The notes under the pieces: generated by a model | Databases searched by the model: none | Seen by the model: only the letters and a program-made list of their open reading frames with translations | Told to the model about the DNA's origin: nothing | Translations under genes and position numbers: made by a program | Shown: piece after piece, positions 25,823 to 34,998 of the stretch | Layout of the letters: each line of letters begins with the position of its first letter | How positions within the stretch are numbered: position 1 is the first letter of the stretch | Source: Pseudomonas oryzihabitans | Lineage (GTDB): Bacteria; Pseudomonadota; Gammaproteobacteria; Pseudomonadales; Pseudomonadaceae | Reading direction: 5' to 3' | Assembly (NCBI RefSeq): GCF_006384975.1 | Contig: NZ_CP021645.1 | Location: 434,001 to 498,000 of the forward strand | DNA length: 64,000 bases

Positions 25823-26604
25823 GTCCGCTCCCGATTCAGGCAATTGGCGATCCAGGTCATCAGCAGGACCGCGACGAAGTACGAGATGACCAGGGCGCTG
25901 GTGAAGTGGCCGCTACCGTTGCGCAGGTTGTAGAGATAGACCTGCAACGTCTCGTAGCGGGTGCCCACCAGCAGGTTGGCGAAAACGAATTCGCCGATGA
26001 GGAAAGAGAAGGACAGGAACAGCGCCACCATTAACCCGGTTCTCAGGTTGGGCAGCACCACCAGCAGGGCGGCGCGCCAGGAGCTGGCGCCGAGCAGATG
26101 GGCCGCGTCCATCAGGTCGCGCAGATTGAGCGCTTGCAGGTTGTTGCTGATGGCCCGGTACATGAAGGGCAGGGCGATGGTGAAGTAGCAGAACACCAGG
26201 ATCCAGGGTGTACCGGTCAGCGGCAGCGGCCCGCTGGCGTAGAGCTGCAGCAGGCCGACCGCCGAGACCACCGGGGGCACGGCGAAGGGCAACAGGATCA
26301 GCACGTTCATCAGCGCATCCAGCCGCGGGAAGTGATAGGCGATGGCGAACATGGCCGGCAGGATCAGCACGCAGGAGAGCGCCAGGGCGCCGAAGCAGAT
26401 CGCCAGGGAGCGGCCGAAGGCGGCGAGAAAGCGCGGATCGCTCCACAGCTGCAGGTACCACTTGAAGGTGAAGCCGGCCGGCAGCAGGGTCGCCGACCAC
26501 TGGGTGGCGAGGGAATAGACCAGGGTCGCGGCCAGGGGCGCGAACAGGATCAGGAACAGCAGCCAGACCACCAGGCGGTGGTAGAGACGCTCAGTTCTGG
26601 ACAT
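25819..26604 (-). CDS. ABC transporter permease, second subunit (PhnV-like)
   Basis: 261 residues with six membrane helices. The core begins FKWYLQLWSDPRFLAAFGRS. The EAA coupling loop is [20 protein letters not shown]. It belongs to the BPD_transp_1 class used by iron and phosphonate importers. The start overlaps the preceding permease by 14 bp, and the stop overlaps the ATPase by 4 bp, so translation is coupled throughout. Confidence 0.88.
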   Translation of the reverse strand: MSRTERLYHRLVVWLLFLILFAPLAATLVYSLATQWSATLLPAGFTFKWYLQLWSDPRFLAAFGRSLAICFGALALSCVLILPAMFAIAYHFPRLDALMNVLILLPFAVPPVVSAVGLLQLYASGPLPLTGTPWILVFCYFTIALPFMYRAISNNLQALNLRDLMDAAHLLGASSWRAALLVVLPNLRTGLMVALFLSFSFLIGEFVFANLLVGTRYETLQVYLYNLRNGSGHFTSALVISYFVAVLLMTWIANCLNRERT

Positions 26605-27424
26605 GGCGACTCCGCCGTAGCAACCACTGGTGGACCAGGGTGATGAGAGTCATGAAGACCACCAGCAGCATGGCCAGGGCCGCCGCCAGGTTGGGCTCCA
26701 GATCGATGTCACCGGACACCAGGGCGGCGATGCGCACCGGCACCACGTTGAAGTTGCCGCTGGTGAGGGCGTAGACCGTGGCATAGGCGCCCAGGGCGTT
26801 GGCCAGCAGGATGATGAAGGTACCGATCAGCGCCGGGCTGAGCACCGGTAGCCCGATCTGCCGCCAGTATTGCCAGGTACCGGCGCCCAGTAGCGCCGCT
26901 GCCTCGCGCCAGTCCTGCTTGAGGGCTTCGAAGGCGGGGAGCAGCAGCAGGACGCCCAGGGGGATCTGGAAATAGGTGTAGATGAGGATCAGCCCACCCC
27001 GGTTATAGAGATTGAAGCTTTCCAGCAGGCCCAGGCGCTGGAGCGCCAGGGTCAGGCAGCCGTTGATCCCCAGCAGGATGATGAAGGCGAAGGCCAGGGG
27101 GACCCCGGCGAAGTTGCTGGTCATGTTGGTGAAGGCCACCACGAAACCGCGCAGGCGTGACTCCACCCGCGTCAGCGAGTAGGCACCGATCAGGGAGATG
27201 GCCAGGCCCAACACGCTGGACCAGAGCGAGATTTCCAGGGAAAGGCGGATGGCCTGGAGGTAGAAGGGCGAGCCGAGGATTTCACCATAGTTGGCCAGCC
27301 CCCAGCTGCCGTCGCTGGCCTGGAAGCTGTTGAACGCTATCCAGGCCAGGGGCGCAAGTTGGAAGGCGCCGAACACCAGCAGGAAGGGCAGCAATAACAG
27401 CAGGGCGAACCAGGGGCGCCTCAT
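26591..27424 (-). CDS. ABC transporter permease, first subunit (PhnU-like)
   Basis: 277 residues with six membrane helices, opening MRRPWFALLLLLPFLLVFGA. The EAA-type loop is EAAALLGAGTWQYWRQIGLP. ATG 27424 was chosen because it overlaps the hydrolase stop in ATGA and starts at the first helix. The longer frame to 28141 lies antiparallel-free but inside the hydrolase gene and is a shadow. It forms a heterodimer with the following permease. Confidence 0.87.
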   Translation of the reverse strand: MRRPWFALLLLLPFLLVFGAFQLAPLAWIAFNSFQASDGSWGLANYGEILGSPFYLQAIRLSLEISLWSSVLGLAISLIGAYSLTRVESRLRGFVVAFTNMTSNFAGVPLAFAFIILLGINGCLTLALQRLGLLESFNLYNRGGLILIYTYFQIPLGVLLLLPAFEALKQDWREAAALLGAGTWQYWRQIGLPVLSPALIGTFIILLANALGAYATVYALTSGNFNVVPVRIAALVSGDIDLEPNLAAALAMLLVVFMTLITLVHQWLLRRSRHVQN

Positions 27425-28218
27425 GCCAGCAACTCCTGGCAGCAGGGCTTGTCGTGGGCAAGGCCCAGCAAGGAGCAGACCGTGCCACAGATTTCCACCT
27501 GGCGTGGCGTGGCCTCGCCCAGGGAAAAACCATCGCCAAAGACGAACAGCGGAACCTCGCGCTCTTCGGCCAGGGTGCCGCCATGGCTGCGGTCGTCGTT
27601 CATGCCGTGGTCGGCGGTCACCAGCACCTGGTAGCCGGCGTCCAGCCAGGTGGGCAGGTAGTGGGACAGCAGGCCATCGGCGCGCCGCGCGGCGTTGCGG
27701 TATTCGGGGCTGGAGAGACCGTGCCGGTGGCCGGCATCGTCGATGTTCATCGGATGCACCAGCAGGATGTCCGGGGCATGCGCCAGGCGCAGGTGCTCGG
27801 CGTCGTCGAACAGGTGGGAATCCGGGTAGTGATCGGCGTAGTAGAAGTGCCCGTGTTGGATCGGCAGGCTGGTGTCGCTGACGTGCCTGTCCCGTGCCGG
27901 CTCGAAGGGGGTGCGGTTGTAGAGTTCGCTGACCCAGTGATAGGCCGCGGCGGCGGTGGTGAGCCCGGCGGCCTGGGCCAGCTGGAAGAGACTTGTCTGG
28001 TTGGAGAGGCGATTCACGCCGTTGTGGACGATGCCGCTGCTCACCGGCGGTATGCCGGTGAGCAGGCATTCGTAGAGCGGACGGGAGAGCGAGGGCAGCT
28101 CGCACTCCAGCCGGTAGAGGCGACCCCGGCCGGCCAGGCACAGGGCCTGGAGGAAGCCGAGTCCGTGTTCGGCGACCCTCAGAGCGAGTCCGTCCAGGAC
28201 GACCAGGATGACCTTCAT
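27421..28218 (-). CDS. Alkaline-phosphatase-superfamily hydrolase (type I phosphodiesterase-like)
   Basis: 265 residues, without a signal peptide, so cytoplasmic. Metal-binding landmarks of the superfamily are present: VVLDGL at the start (Asp), the nucleophile region LPSLSRPLYECLLTG (Ser or Thr position), DDAGHRHG (Asp and His), TADHGMNDD (Asp-His pair) and SHGGT (His). The fold covers phosphodiesterases, phosphonoacetate hydrolase and cofactor-independent mutases; this one is shorter than PhnA. Its position between the binding protein and permeases (4-bp gap, ATGA overlap) suggests it cleaves the imported substrate. The exact bond is not predictable by eye. Confidence 0.85.
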   Translation of the reverse strand: MKVILVVLDGLALRVAEHGLGFLQALCLAGRGRLYRLECELPSLSRPLYECLLTGIPPVSSGIVHNGVNRLSNQTSLFQLAQAAGLTTAAAAYHWVSELYNRTPFEPARDRHVSDTSLPIQHGHFYYADHYPDSHLFDDAEHLRLAHAPDILLVHPMNIDDAGHRHGLSSPEYRNAARRADGLLSHYLPTWLDAGYQVLVTADHGMNDDRSHGGTLAEEREVPLFVFGDGFSLGEATPRQVEICGTVCSLLGLAHDKPCCQELLA

Positions 28219-28222
28219 GGCG

Positions 28223-29284
28223 TTACTGCTGCATGTTGATCAGGACGCGCTCCTGCCAGAGCCGCGGCAGGCGCTTGGCGGTCTCCTCCCAAGCCTTGGC
28301 GTCGGCGATGGGGCGGGCTTTGGCGTATTCCGCCTGGGGCAGCAGCTTGGCCTGTACATCGGCCGGCAGGGTCAGGTGCTCAGCGCGGATCGGCCGGGCA
28401 TAGCCCTCGGCCAGATTGATCTGGCCGGCGTCGGAGAAGATGAACTCGCGGGTCAGCTTGGCGGCGTTGGGGTGCTTGGCGTACTTGTTGATGATGGTGG
28501 TGTAGCCGGAGGTCACCGAGCCATCGGAGGGAATCAAGACGTCGAAGCGACTACGGTCGATCTGGTCGCGATAGTTCAGGGCATTGAAGTCCCAGACTAC
28601 GCCGACTTCCACTTCACCCTTCTCGATATTGGCCACCACCGGGTTGGTGAAGGACAGGCGGCCCTGCTTGGCCAGCTTGGCGAAGAAGTCCAGCGCCGGC
28701 TGGATGTTCTTCTCGTCGCCACCGTTGGCATAGGCCGCCGCCAGGACGCCACTCACTGCCTGGGAAGAGGCGCTGACGTCACCGATGGTGACCTTGTACT
28801 TGCCCTTGAGCAGGTCGGCCCAGGAGTGCGGCACGTCCTTGACCGTCTGCTTGTTGACGATGAAGGCGATGGTGCCGGTGTAGGCCAGTGCCCAGTAGCC
28901 GTCCTTGTCCTTGGCCCAGGCCGGTACCTGGTCCCAGGTAGTGGGTTTGTAGGGCTGGACCACGCCCTTCTGCACGGCGACGGGGCCGAAGGAGGCGCCC
29001 ACGTCACCGATATCGGCAGAGGCGTTCTCGCCTTCGGCGGCGAACTTGGCGATCTCCTGGGCCGAGCTCATGTCGGTATCCTGGTGCTTGAGCCCGTACT
29101 TCTGCTCGAGATCGCGCCAGGTGGCTTTCCAGTTCGCCCAGGAGTCGGGCATGCCGACGCTGTTCACTTGGCCTTCCTTGCGGGCGGCGGCTTCGAGGGC
29201 TTTGAGGTCGACGGTATCGGCGAAGGCGGTACCGGCCTGTACCGCAATCGCAGTGGCCAACAAGGAAGCAAGTAGACGGGTCAT
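28223..29284 (-). CDS. Periplasmic substrate-binding protein of Fe3+/phosphonate-type ABC importer
   Basis: 353 residues. The signal peptide MTRLLASLLATAIAVQAGTA ends at AFA. The mature protein is a type II periplasmic binding fold: DLKALEAAARKEGQVNSVG, GYWALAYTGTIAFIVN, PHSWADLLKGKYKVTIGD and VGVVWDFNALNYRDQI. These are the hallmarks of the ferric/2-aminoethylphosphonate/putrescine-like group. There is no tyrosine cluster obviously fitting ferric iron. It is the first gene of the six-gene operon; a candidate regulator site lies 24-35 bp before its start (29308-29319). Confidence 0.88.
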   Translation of the reverse strand: MTRLLASLLATAIAVQAGTAFADTVDLKALEAAARKEGQVNSVGMPDSWANWKATWRDLEQKYGLKHQDTDMSSAQEIAKFAAEGENASADIGDVGASFGPVAVQKGVVQPYKPTTWDQVPAWAKDKDGYWALAYTGTIAFIVNKQTVKDVPHSWADLLKGKYKVTIGDVSASSQAVSGVLAAAYANGGDEKNIQPALDFFAKLAKQGRLSFTNPVVANIEKGEVEVGVVWDFNALNYRDQIDRSRFDVLIPSDGSVTSGYTTIINKYAKHPNAAKLTREFIFSDAGQINLAEGYARPIRAEHLTLPADVQAKLLPQAEYAKARPIADAKAWEETAKRLPRLWQERVLINMQQ

Positions 29285-29307
29285 ACGAGGGCTCCAGGGT
29301 CGATGGC

Positions 29308-29319
29308 TGGTCTAGGTCA
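29308..29319. promoter_or_regulatory. Candidate GntR/UTRA operator 1
   Basis: TGGTCTAGGTCA; the opposite strand reads TGACCTAGACCA. It resembles the TGGTNTAGACCA-type sites bound by HutC/UTRA regulators such as NagR/DasR and PhnF. It lies 24-35 bp before the binding-protein start codon, where it could block the promoter. Confidence 0.45.
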
Positions 29320-29465
29320 ATAAGACACGGGCCAATCTAGGAGCTGGGTATGACGTTTTAATGGCAATCCGCCCTGTTCCAGCGCTGGCACGGGCACTGC
29401 AGTCGTCACCAAGCGGTCATCTGACCGTCTTAGTCTCCAACCAAACCCTAGTCGAGGCGCTCCGG

Positions 29466-30203
29466 GTGCCCCCATTGGCAACTGGTCTAGTCCAAACGAG
29501 TACGTCGGGTGCCGGTGCCATCCGCCAGGCGCTGCAGGAACAGATCGCCCATGGGCTGCTGCCGGCCATGGGCAAGTTGCCGTCCGAGCGGCAGCTGAGC
29601 GAATTGTTCGCCACCACCCGTATCACCCTGCGTGAAGCCCTGCTGCAGCTGGAAGCCCTGGGTCTGATCTATCGCGAGGAGCGCCGCGGCTGGTTCGTCG
29701 CGCCGCCGCGCCTGACCTACAACCCACTGGCGCGGACCCACTTTCATGCCATGGTGGAAGCCCAGGGCCGCCGACCGGCGACCGAAGTGCTGGCGGCGCG
29801 GCAGATGTTGGCTTCAGCCGAGATCTGCCGCGTGCTGGAGTTACCGGCACTTTCCAGTGTTTATCAGATCAGGCGCGTGCGCCGGATCGATGGCCGCCTG
29901 GTGCTCTATGTCGAGCACTACCTCAATGCGACCTATTTTCCCGGTCTGCTGGAGCATGACCTGCAGCGCTCCCTTACCGAGCTGTATCGCGACCGCTATG
30001 AGATCCGCTACGGCGAGGTGCGCTTCGAGATCCTGCCCACGGCGCTGTTGCCGGAGGCGGCCCAGGCCCTGCGGGTAGCGCAGGGCAGTCCCGCCCTGCA
30101 CATCACCCGCATCAACCATGACCAGCAGGGCCGGCTGATCGACTGCGACCTGGAATTCTGGCGGCATGACGCCATCCAAGTCAGGGTTGAGGTGCCTGAC
30201 TAG
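29466..30203 (+). CDS. GntR-family (HutC/UTRA) transcriptional regulator
   Basis: 245 residues from GTG 29466. The GntR winged helix spans about residues 18-85 (IRQALQEQIAHGLLPAMGKL, then PSERQLSELFATTRITLREA). The UTRA ligand-binding domain fills the rest (ATEVLAARQMLASAEICRVL, VYQIRRVRRIDGRLVLYVEH). The start is uncertain: ATG 29361 gives 280 residues but has no ribosome site, and the added codons lack the high-GC third positions of the gene. GTG 29466 has GAGG upstream. It is divergent from the ABC/hydrolase operon, which it presumably represses until a phosphorylated ligand binds; UTRA regulators often sense sugar phosphates or phosphonates. Confidence 0.85.
   Translation: MPPLATGLVQTSTSGAGAIRQALQEQIAHGLLPAMGKLPSERQLSELFATTRITLREALLQLEALGLIYREERRGWFVAPPRLTYNPLARTHFHAMVEAQGRRPATEVLAARQMLASAEICRVLELPALSSVYQIRRVRRIDGRLVLYVEHYLNATYFPGLLEHDLQRSLTELYRDRYEIRYGEVRFEILPTALLPEAAQALRVAQGSPALHITRINHDQQGRLIDCDLEFWRHDAIQVRVEVPD
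29483..29494. promoter_or_regulatory. Candidate GntR/UTRA operator 2
   Basis: TGGTCTAGTCCA, one mismatch from a perfect TGGTCTAGACCA palindrome, with ACTGG context like the DasR/NagR consensus. It lies at the very start of the regulator gene, so it may serve autoregulation. It pairs with the similar site at 29308-29319, 175 bp away. Confidence 0.45.
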
Positions 30204-30210
30204 TCGGGGC

Positions 30211-31500
30211 TCAGAGCGGCAGCTCCGAGCTGGCGTAGAAGGCCGTTAACACCTTGATCAGATAGCCCAGGTCACGACTGCCGGCCAGTTCGCGGATGGA
30301 GTGCATGGCGAAGGTGGGCAGACCGATGTCCACGGTGCGCACGCCCAACTGCCCGGCGGTGATGGGGCCGATGGTGGAGCCGCAACCCATGTCGCTGCGC
30401 ACCACGAAGCTCTGCACCGGTACCCCTTCGCGCTGGCAAAGATCGCGGAAGAAGGCCGCGGTCTCGCTGCTGGTGGCATAGCGCTGGTTGGCATTCACCT
30501 TGATGACCGGTCCGGCGTTCAGTTTCGGGCCGTGGTTGCCATCGTGCTTGTCGGCGTAGTTAGGGTGCACGCCATGGGCGTTGTCGGCCGATATCAGCAG
30601 CGAGCGCTGCAGCGTGCGGGTAAAGGCATCCCCTGCGGGCAGCAGGCGCTGCAGCACCTGTTCGAGGAAGGGACCGTCGGCGCCGCAGCAGGAGGTGGAG
30701 CCCACTTCCTCGTGATCAGTGCAGACCAGCACGGCGTTTTCGTCACCCTCGCTTGCCAGCAGGGCTTCCAGGCCGGCATAGCAGGACAGCAGGTTGTCCA
30801 GGCGCGCGGCGGCGATGAAGTCGTCTTCCAGGCCGACCAGGGCAGCCGGCTGGACGTCATAGAAGCTCAGTTCGAAATCCAGTACCTCGGCGTCGCCGAT
30901 GCCGTGTTCCTGTTGCAGGCGGGTGGCCAGCAGGGCGCGGAAGTCGCGCCGCTCGCCGGCAGGCACCTGGGCCAGGATCGGTGGCAATTCGTTCTGGGCA
31001 TTGATGGCCCAGCCCTGGTTGGCTTCGCGATTGAGGTGGATCGCCAGGTTGGGAATGATCGCCAGCGGTTTGCGGAAATCGACCAGGCGGCTCTGTACGC
31101 GCCCCTCGGTGCGGAAGGTTACCCGTCCCGCCAGCGAGAGGTCACGATCGAACCAGGGAGCCATGAGCATACCGCCGTAGACCTCGACGCCGAGCTGCCA
31201 GAAGCCCTGCCGATGGAGTTCCGGCTGCGGTTTGACCTTGAGGCAGGGACTGTCTGTGTGGGCGCCGACCAGGCGCAGGCCGCGCTCCAGCGGCTGGCCG
31301 CCCAGGCGCACGGCGATCAGCGAGGAATCGTTGCGGGTGATGTAGTAGCGGCCGCCGGGCTGCACGGACCAGGTCTCACGCTCATCCAGCCGCTGGTAGC
31401 CAGCCGCGTCGAGGCGACGGGCGAGGCTGGCAGTGGCGTGGAAGGGGGTAGGGGAGCTGGAGAGGAAATCGACGAGGCCTTGGATCTGATTGGTACTCAT
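30211..31500 (-). CDS. apeB: M18 family aminopeptidase ApeB
   Basis: 429 residues, the usual length. The binuclear metal ligands are visible in order: His in GAHTDSPCL, Asp in [11 protein letters not shown], the catalytic Glu pair in CTDHEEVGS, Asp in [14 protein letters not shown] and His in [10 protein letters not shown]. It is a cytoplasmic aminopeptidase (aspartyl/M18 type) that trims peptides. It is convergent with the GntR gene and upstream of nothing cotranscribed. The ATG at 31500 begins at the conserved [15 protein letters not shown] region. Confidence 0.94.
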   Translation of the reverse strand: MSTNQIQGLVDFLSSSPTPFHATASLARRLDAAGYQRLDERETWSVQPGGRYYITRNDSSLIAVRLGGQPLERGLRLVGAHTDSPCLKVKPQPELHRQGFWQLGVEVYGGMLMAPWFDRDLSLAGRVTFRTEGRVQSRLVDFRKPLAIIPNLAIHLNREANQGWAINAQNELPPILAQVPAGERRDFRALLATRLQQEHGIGDAEVLDFELSFYDVQPAALVGLEDDFIAAARLDNLLSCYAGLEALLASEGDENAVLVCTDHEEVGSTSCCGADGPFLEQVLQRLLPAGDAFTRTLQRSLLISADNAHGVHPNYADKHDGNHGPKLNAGPVIKVNANQRYATSSETAAFFRDLCQREGVPVQSFVVRSDMGCGSTIGPITAGQLGVRTVDIGLPTFAMHSIRELAGSRDLGYLIKVLTAFYASSELPL

Positions 31501-31574
31501 GAATGACTCCGGACGACGAGGCGCCCAGTCTAGGTTCTAAGGCCCGGATGAGTCGAGCACAGCGCCTTTGCTGC

Positions 31575-32153
31575 TCAGCGCCGACGCAGCACCAGGTGAT
31601 GGATATGCCAGTGCTTGGGCTGGCCGACGGGGGTGTGGCCATCCTCTTCTTCTTCCCGATGATGCAGGACGTCCCATCCCTCGAGCAGCCGCTGCAGCCC
31701 GACCTCGCTCACTACCGTCACGCCTTTGCGGGCCCAGCTATCCCGCTCGCCGAACAGTTGGCCGCAGAAGAGCCCACCCGAACGGGTTGCCGAGGTGATC
31801 CGTGCCCAAAGCTCGGCGAAGCGGGCCGGCTCGCAGAAGGGCAGGGCGAAGCTGGAATTGACGAGGTCGTAGCGCTCCAGTTCCAGCGTCTCGAAGGATG
31901 CCTGGCGCGTATCCAGCCGATCGCTCAGGGCGTTCGGCACCCGCTGGCGCAATTCGCTGAGCGCTGCGGCTTCGGCATCCACCGCCAGCACCTGCCAGCC
32001 GCGCTCCAACAGCACCAGGGTATCGCGGCCGGTGCCACAACCCAGGTCCAGTGCCCTCGCCGGCGGCTCCGACCAGAGCGCCAATCCCTGCAGCAGGGTA
32101 GCGCGCGGAGCGCCGCCCGCCGTGGCGGCGTAGTAGGACGTCCAATTCGACAA
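31575..32153 (-). CDS. Class I SAM-dependent methyltransferase
   Basis: 192 residues from a TTG start at 32153, supported by GAGGAG 5-10 nt upstream. Motif I, ALDLGCGTGRDTLVLL, and the acidic motif II, VLAVDAEAAAL, define the SAM-binding Rossmann fold. Motif IV-like YDLVNSSFALPFC follows. The C-terminus HWHIHHLVLRRR is typical of small, TehB-like methyltransferases. The target is unknown. No ATG gives a better start; the open frame to 32564 runs antisense through rluA. A 50-bp gap separates it from rluA on the same strand. Confidence 0.82.
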   Translation of the reverse strand: MSNWTSYYAATAGGAPRATLLQGLALWSEPPARALDLGCGTGRDTLVLLERGWQVLAVDAEAAALSELRQRVPNALSDRLDTRQASFETLELERYDLVNSSFALPFCEPARFAELWARITSATRSGGLFCGQLFGERDSWARKGVTVVSEVGLQRLLEGWDVLHHREEEEDGHTPVGQPKHWHIHHLVLRRR

Positions 32154-32203
32154 GGCACGCTCCTCGAAGGTAGGTTCCGTCAGTATGCCAGCGCCGCTGG
32201 GCG

Positions 32204-32839
32204 TCAGAAGGGCGCGGGGCTCTCGAATCTCAGCCGCTCGCCCGAGGTGGGATGGGTAAGTACCAGCAGGCTGGCGTGCAGGCACAACCGCGAATGAGCG
32301 GCCAACGCTTCGGGGTGGGCATAGAGCTGATCGCCCAGCAGCGGATGGCCGATGCTCAGCATATGGACCCGCAACTGGTGGGAACGGCCGGTGATGGGCG
32401 TGAGCCCCACCCGGCTGTAATGACCATGACGTTCCAGCACTTGCCAGAAGGTCAGGGCATGGCGGCCCAGTTCGTGATCCACCACATGACGCGGTTTGGT
32501 CGGCGGATCGTAGCGCAGCGGCAGCTCGATCCGGCCGCTGTTGGCTTCCGGCTCGCCCCAGCACAGGGCGATGTAGGCCTTTTCCGTCTCCCGGTCATGG
32601 AATTGCCGCGACAGCTCGCGATGGCTATCGGCATCCCGCGCCAGCACTATGACCCCGGAGGTCTCCCAGTCCAGGCGGTGGACGATGCGCGCCTCGGGAT
32701 AGCCGTTTTCCTGCAGGCGGGTCACCAGGCAGTCGCGGTTGTCTTCGGCGCGACCGGGGACGGAGAGCAGCAGGGTGGGTTTGTCGACTACCAGCAGGGC
32801 GTCGTCCTGATGGAGGATACGAATGTTGGAAAGAGGCAT
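32204..32839 (-). CDS. rluA: RluA-family pseudouridine synthase
   Basis: 211 residues. The catalytic motif HRLDWETSGVIVLARD contains the nucleophilic Asp. The family's C-terminal GRSHQLRVHMLSIGHPLLGD is present. There is no S4 domain, as in RluA itself, which modifies 23S rRNA U746 and tRNA U32 in E. coli. The ATG at 32839 has AGGAA upstream and begins MPLSNIRILHQDD. It lies next to minE in the order I recall from PAO1. A strong hairpin separates it from the min operon. Confidence 0.87.
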   Translation of the reverse strand: MPLSNIRILHQDDALLVVDKPTLLLSVPGRAEDNRDCLVTRLQENGYPEARIVHRLDWETSGVIVLARDADSHRELSRQFHDRETEKAYIALCWGEPEANSGRIELPLRYDPPTKPRHVVDHELGRHALTFWQVLERHGHYSRVGLTPITGRSHQLRVHMLSIGHPLLGDQLYAHPEALAAHSRLCLHASLLVLTHPTSGERLRFESPAPF

Positions 32840-32854
32840 GGGATTCCTAAACGC

Positions 32855-32880
32855 CAACGGCGGCCCTGGGGCCGCCGTTG
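32855..32880 (-). terminator. Hairpin between minE and rluA
   Basis: A 12-bp perfect stem (CAACGGCGGCCC and its complement) with a 2-nt loop, 17 bp after the minE stop. The U-run is missing, so it is either a weak terminator or an attenuating hairpin. It ends 15 bp before the rluA start codon, just outside its ribosome site. Confidence 0.6.
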
Positions 32881-32896
32881 TCCTGCACCTTGCGCC

Positions 32897-33151
32897 TCAG
32901 CGGTCGGGCAGGGTGATGTTGAGTTCCAGGATGGAGCAACTGCCCTGGTTCTCCAGTTCCACCTGGATCTGGTCCTGCTCGATGGGCACGTACTTGCGGA
33001 TCACCTCCAGCAAGTCCTTCTGCAACTGCGGAAGGTAATCCGGTTGGGCATGACGACCGCGCTCGTGGGCGACGATGATCTGTAGCCGTTCCTTGGCTAT
33101 CGAAGCGCTGTTCTGCTTCTTCCGATCGCGAAAGAAGTCGAAGATGCTCAT
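32897..33151 (-). CDS. minE: Cell division topological specificity factor MinE
   Basis: 84 residues, standard length. The amphipathic N-terminus [20 protein letters not shown] binds membrane, and the MinD-contact helix [12 protein letters not shown] follows. The C-terminal half ([16 protein letters not shown]) is the topological specificity domain that forms the dimer. It stimulates MinD ATPase to drive pole-to-pole oscillation. It overlaps minD by 4 bp (ATGA), the last gene of minCDE. Confidence 0.96.
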   Translation of the reverse strand: MSIFDFFRDRKKQNSASIAKERLQIIVAHERGRHAQPDYLPQLQKDLLEVIRKYVPIEQDQIQVELENQGSCSILELNITLPDR

Positions 33152-33966
33152 TCGCCACCACCCCCGAACAGACGTTGCAGGAAGCCTTTCTTCTTCACGT
33201 CGAGGAAGCGGTAGGCCACTTCCTTGCCGAGCAGTCGCTCCACGGTATCACTGTACGCCTGGCCGGCATCGCTCTGTTCGTCGAGAATCACCGGAATACC
33301 CTGGTTCGAGGCCTTGAGCACGGCCTGGGATTCCGGGATCACGCCGAGCAGGCGGATGGACAGGATCTCTTCCACGTCTTCGACGCCGAGCATTTCGCCC
33401 TTGGTGACGCGCTCCGGGTTGTAGCGGGTCAGCAGCAGGTGCTCCTTGATGGCTTCCTCGCCTTTCTCAGCGCGGCGGGACTTGCTGGCCAGCAAGCCGA
33501 GCATGCGGTCGGAGTCACGTACCGAGGAGACCTCGGGGTTGGTGACGACGATGGCTTCGTCGGCGAAATACATCGCCAGGTGGGCACCCTTCTCGATGCC
33601 GGCGGGGGAGTCGCAGACGATGAAATCGAAGGTCTGCTTGAGTTCGTTGATCACGCGCTCGACGCCGTCCTGGGTCAGGGCGTCCTTGTCGCGGGTCTGG
33701 CTGGCGGCCAGCACGAAGAGGTTCTCGAGACGCTTGTCCTTGATCAGGGCCTGGGTCAGGGTCGCCTCGTTGTTGATCACGTTGACGAAGTCGTACACCA
33801 CCCGGCGCTCGCAACCCATGATCAGGTCGAGGTTACGCAGGCCGACGTCGAAGTCGACGATGACGGTCTTGTGCCCACGCAGGGCGAGGCCGGTGCCGAT
33901 GGCAGCGCTGCTGGTGGTCTTGCCGACGCCGCCTTTGCCGGAGGTGACTACGAGTACTTTGGCCAA
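33148..33966 (-). CDS. minD: Septum site-determining ATPase MinD
   Basis: 272 residues. The deviant Walker A is [15 protein letters not shown], with the two conserved Lys residues; switch I/II regions are [19 protein letters not shown] and [11 protein letters not shown]. The C-terminal amphipathic membrane-targeting helix is [15 protein letters not shown]. It recruits MinC and MinE to the membrane in its ATP form. Coupled to minE by ATGA; minC ends 134 bp upstream. Confidence 0.97.
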   Translation of the reverse strand: MAKVLVVTSGKGGVGKTTSSAAIGTGLALRGHKTVIVDFDVGLRNLDLIMGCERRVVYDFVNVINNEATLTQALIKDKRLENLFVLAASQTRDKDALTQDGVERVINELKQTFDFIVCDSPAGIEKGAHLAMYFADEAIVVTNPEVSSVRDSDRMLGLLASKSRRAEKGEEAIKEHLLLTRYNPERVTKGEMLGVEDVEEILSIRLLGVIPESQAVLKASNQGIPVILDEQSDAGQAYSDTVERLLGKEVAYRFLDVKKKGFLQRLFGGGGE

Positions 33967-34100
33967 ACTGATTCACCTTGATCGAAAGTAATAACTGAAA
34001 CGACTCGACGCCCTCGGTGACGAGATTGCAGGCGTGTTCGCGCTTCGTTCGAGCGTTGGCGGCACGGCCGCCAATTGCGAAAAATTCGCGGAAGTATCCG

Positions 34101-34847
34101 TTAAAGGCGGGTGATGTTCAACACATCTCCCACCAAACTGACCTGTACGGGATTGCCCCATTGTGGATGGCGTCGCAGGTCTTCGGCGACCTTGTACTGG
34201 CCAGCGATGGAGAGCAGTTCCGCGGTCAACTGCTGGCAGAAGATCCGCGCTTTGGTATCACCTTTGACGCCCGCCAGGGCGCGGCCACGCATGGGGCCGT
34301 AGACGTGGATGTTGCCATCGGCGAGCAATTCGGCGCCGGGGCTGACCGGTGCCAGTACCACCAGGTCGCCCGCTGGCGCATAGAGCTGCACGCCGCCACG
34401 CACGGGCGCGGTGATGATCTTGGTCGGGTTGACCGTTGGCGCGGCGGGCTTGGGCGGCTCCACCGGCTTGGCCGGCTCGCGGTCACGGGCTTCGATCTGA
34501 CGCTCGCGCCCGCCGGAGCTGGGCGGCAGGATCGGCAGGTCGTAGTCATTGGCCGCGGCCAGGTCCTCGCTGCGGCTGGCGCGCAGGGCGAGGGTGCGCA
34601 GGCCGTGGCGGCGGCAGAGGTCGAGCAGGGCGCCGAGGTCGAGTTGGCCGGCGTCCTCGCCCAGTTTGTCCAGGGCCAGGACCAGTGGGGTTTCCTGGAA
34701 GAAGTTGGGCGCCTGGGCAACCTTCTGTGCCAGTTGCCGGTCCAGGCGACCCAGGTCGTTGCGGAGAAGCTCCAGGACGGTCACGGCGAGCATATTGCCC
34801 TTGAGCTGGAAGACGGAGTCGCTTTCGGAGGGATCGGCTGCGGTCAT
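34101..34847 (-). CDS. minC: Septum site-determining protein MinC
   Basis: 248 residues. The N-terminal FtsZ-inhibiting domain ([20 protein letters not shown]) is joined by a Pro/Ala/Lys-rich linker (about residues 110-140) to the C-terminal beta-helix. That domain reads [20 protein letters not shown], then [25 protein letters not shown] and [17 protein letters not shown]. It blocks FtsZ ring assembly away from midcell. ATG 34847 (MTAADPSES) was preferred to an extension to 34904 that is antisense to the acyltransferase promoter. The 134 bp to minD is longer than in many genomes. Confidence 0.95.
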   Translation of the reverse strand: MTAADPSESDSVFQLKGNMLAVTVLELLRNDLGRLDRQLAQKVAQAPNFFQETPLVLALDKLGEDAGQLDLGALLDLCRRHGLRTLALRASRSEDLAAANDYDLPILPPSSGGRERQIEARDREPAKPVEPPKPAAPTVNPTKIITAPVRGGVQLYAPAGDLVVLAPVSPGAELLADGNIHVYGPMRGRALAGVKGDTKARIFCQQLTAELLSIAGQYKVAEDLRRHPQWGNPVQVSLVGDVLNITRL

Positions 34848-34998
34848 GGTGGGTACTTGTGCTTGGATGGCGGGACTTATAGCGGGATGCCCGGCGTGTC
34901 GCAACCCTCGCCGGGTGATCCGGGTCTCGACTGTGAAGGCTACGGGAAATCTGTGCGAGGCCTGTAGAATGGCGCGACTTTTTCATGCAGGAGTTCCG

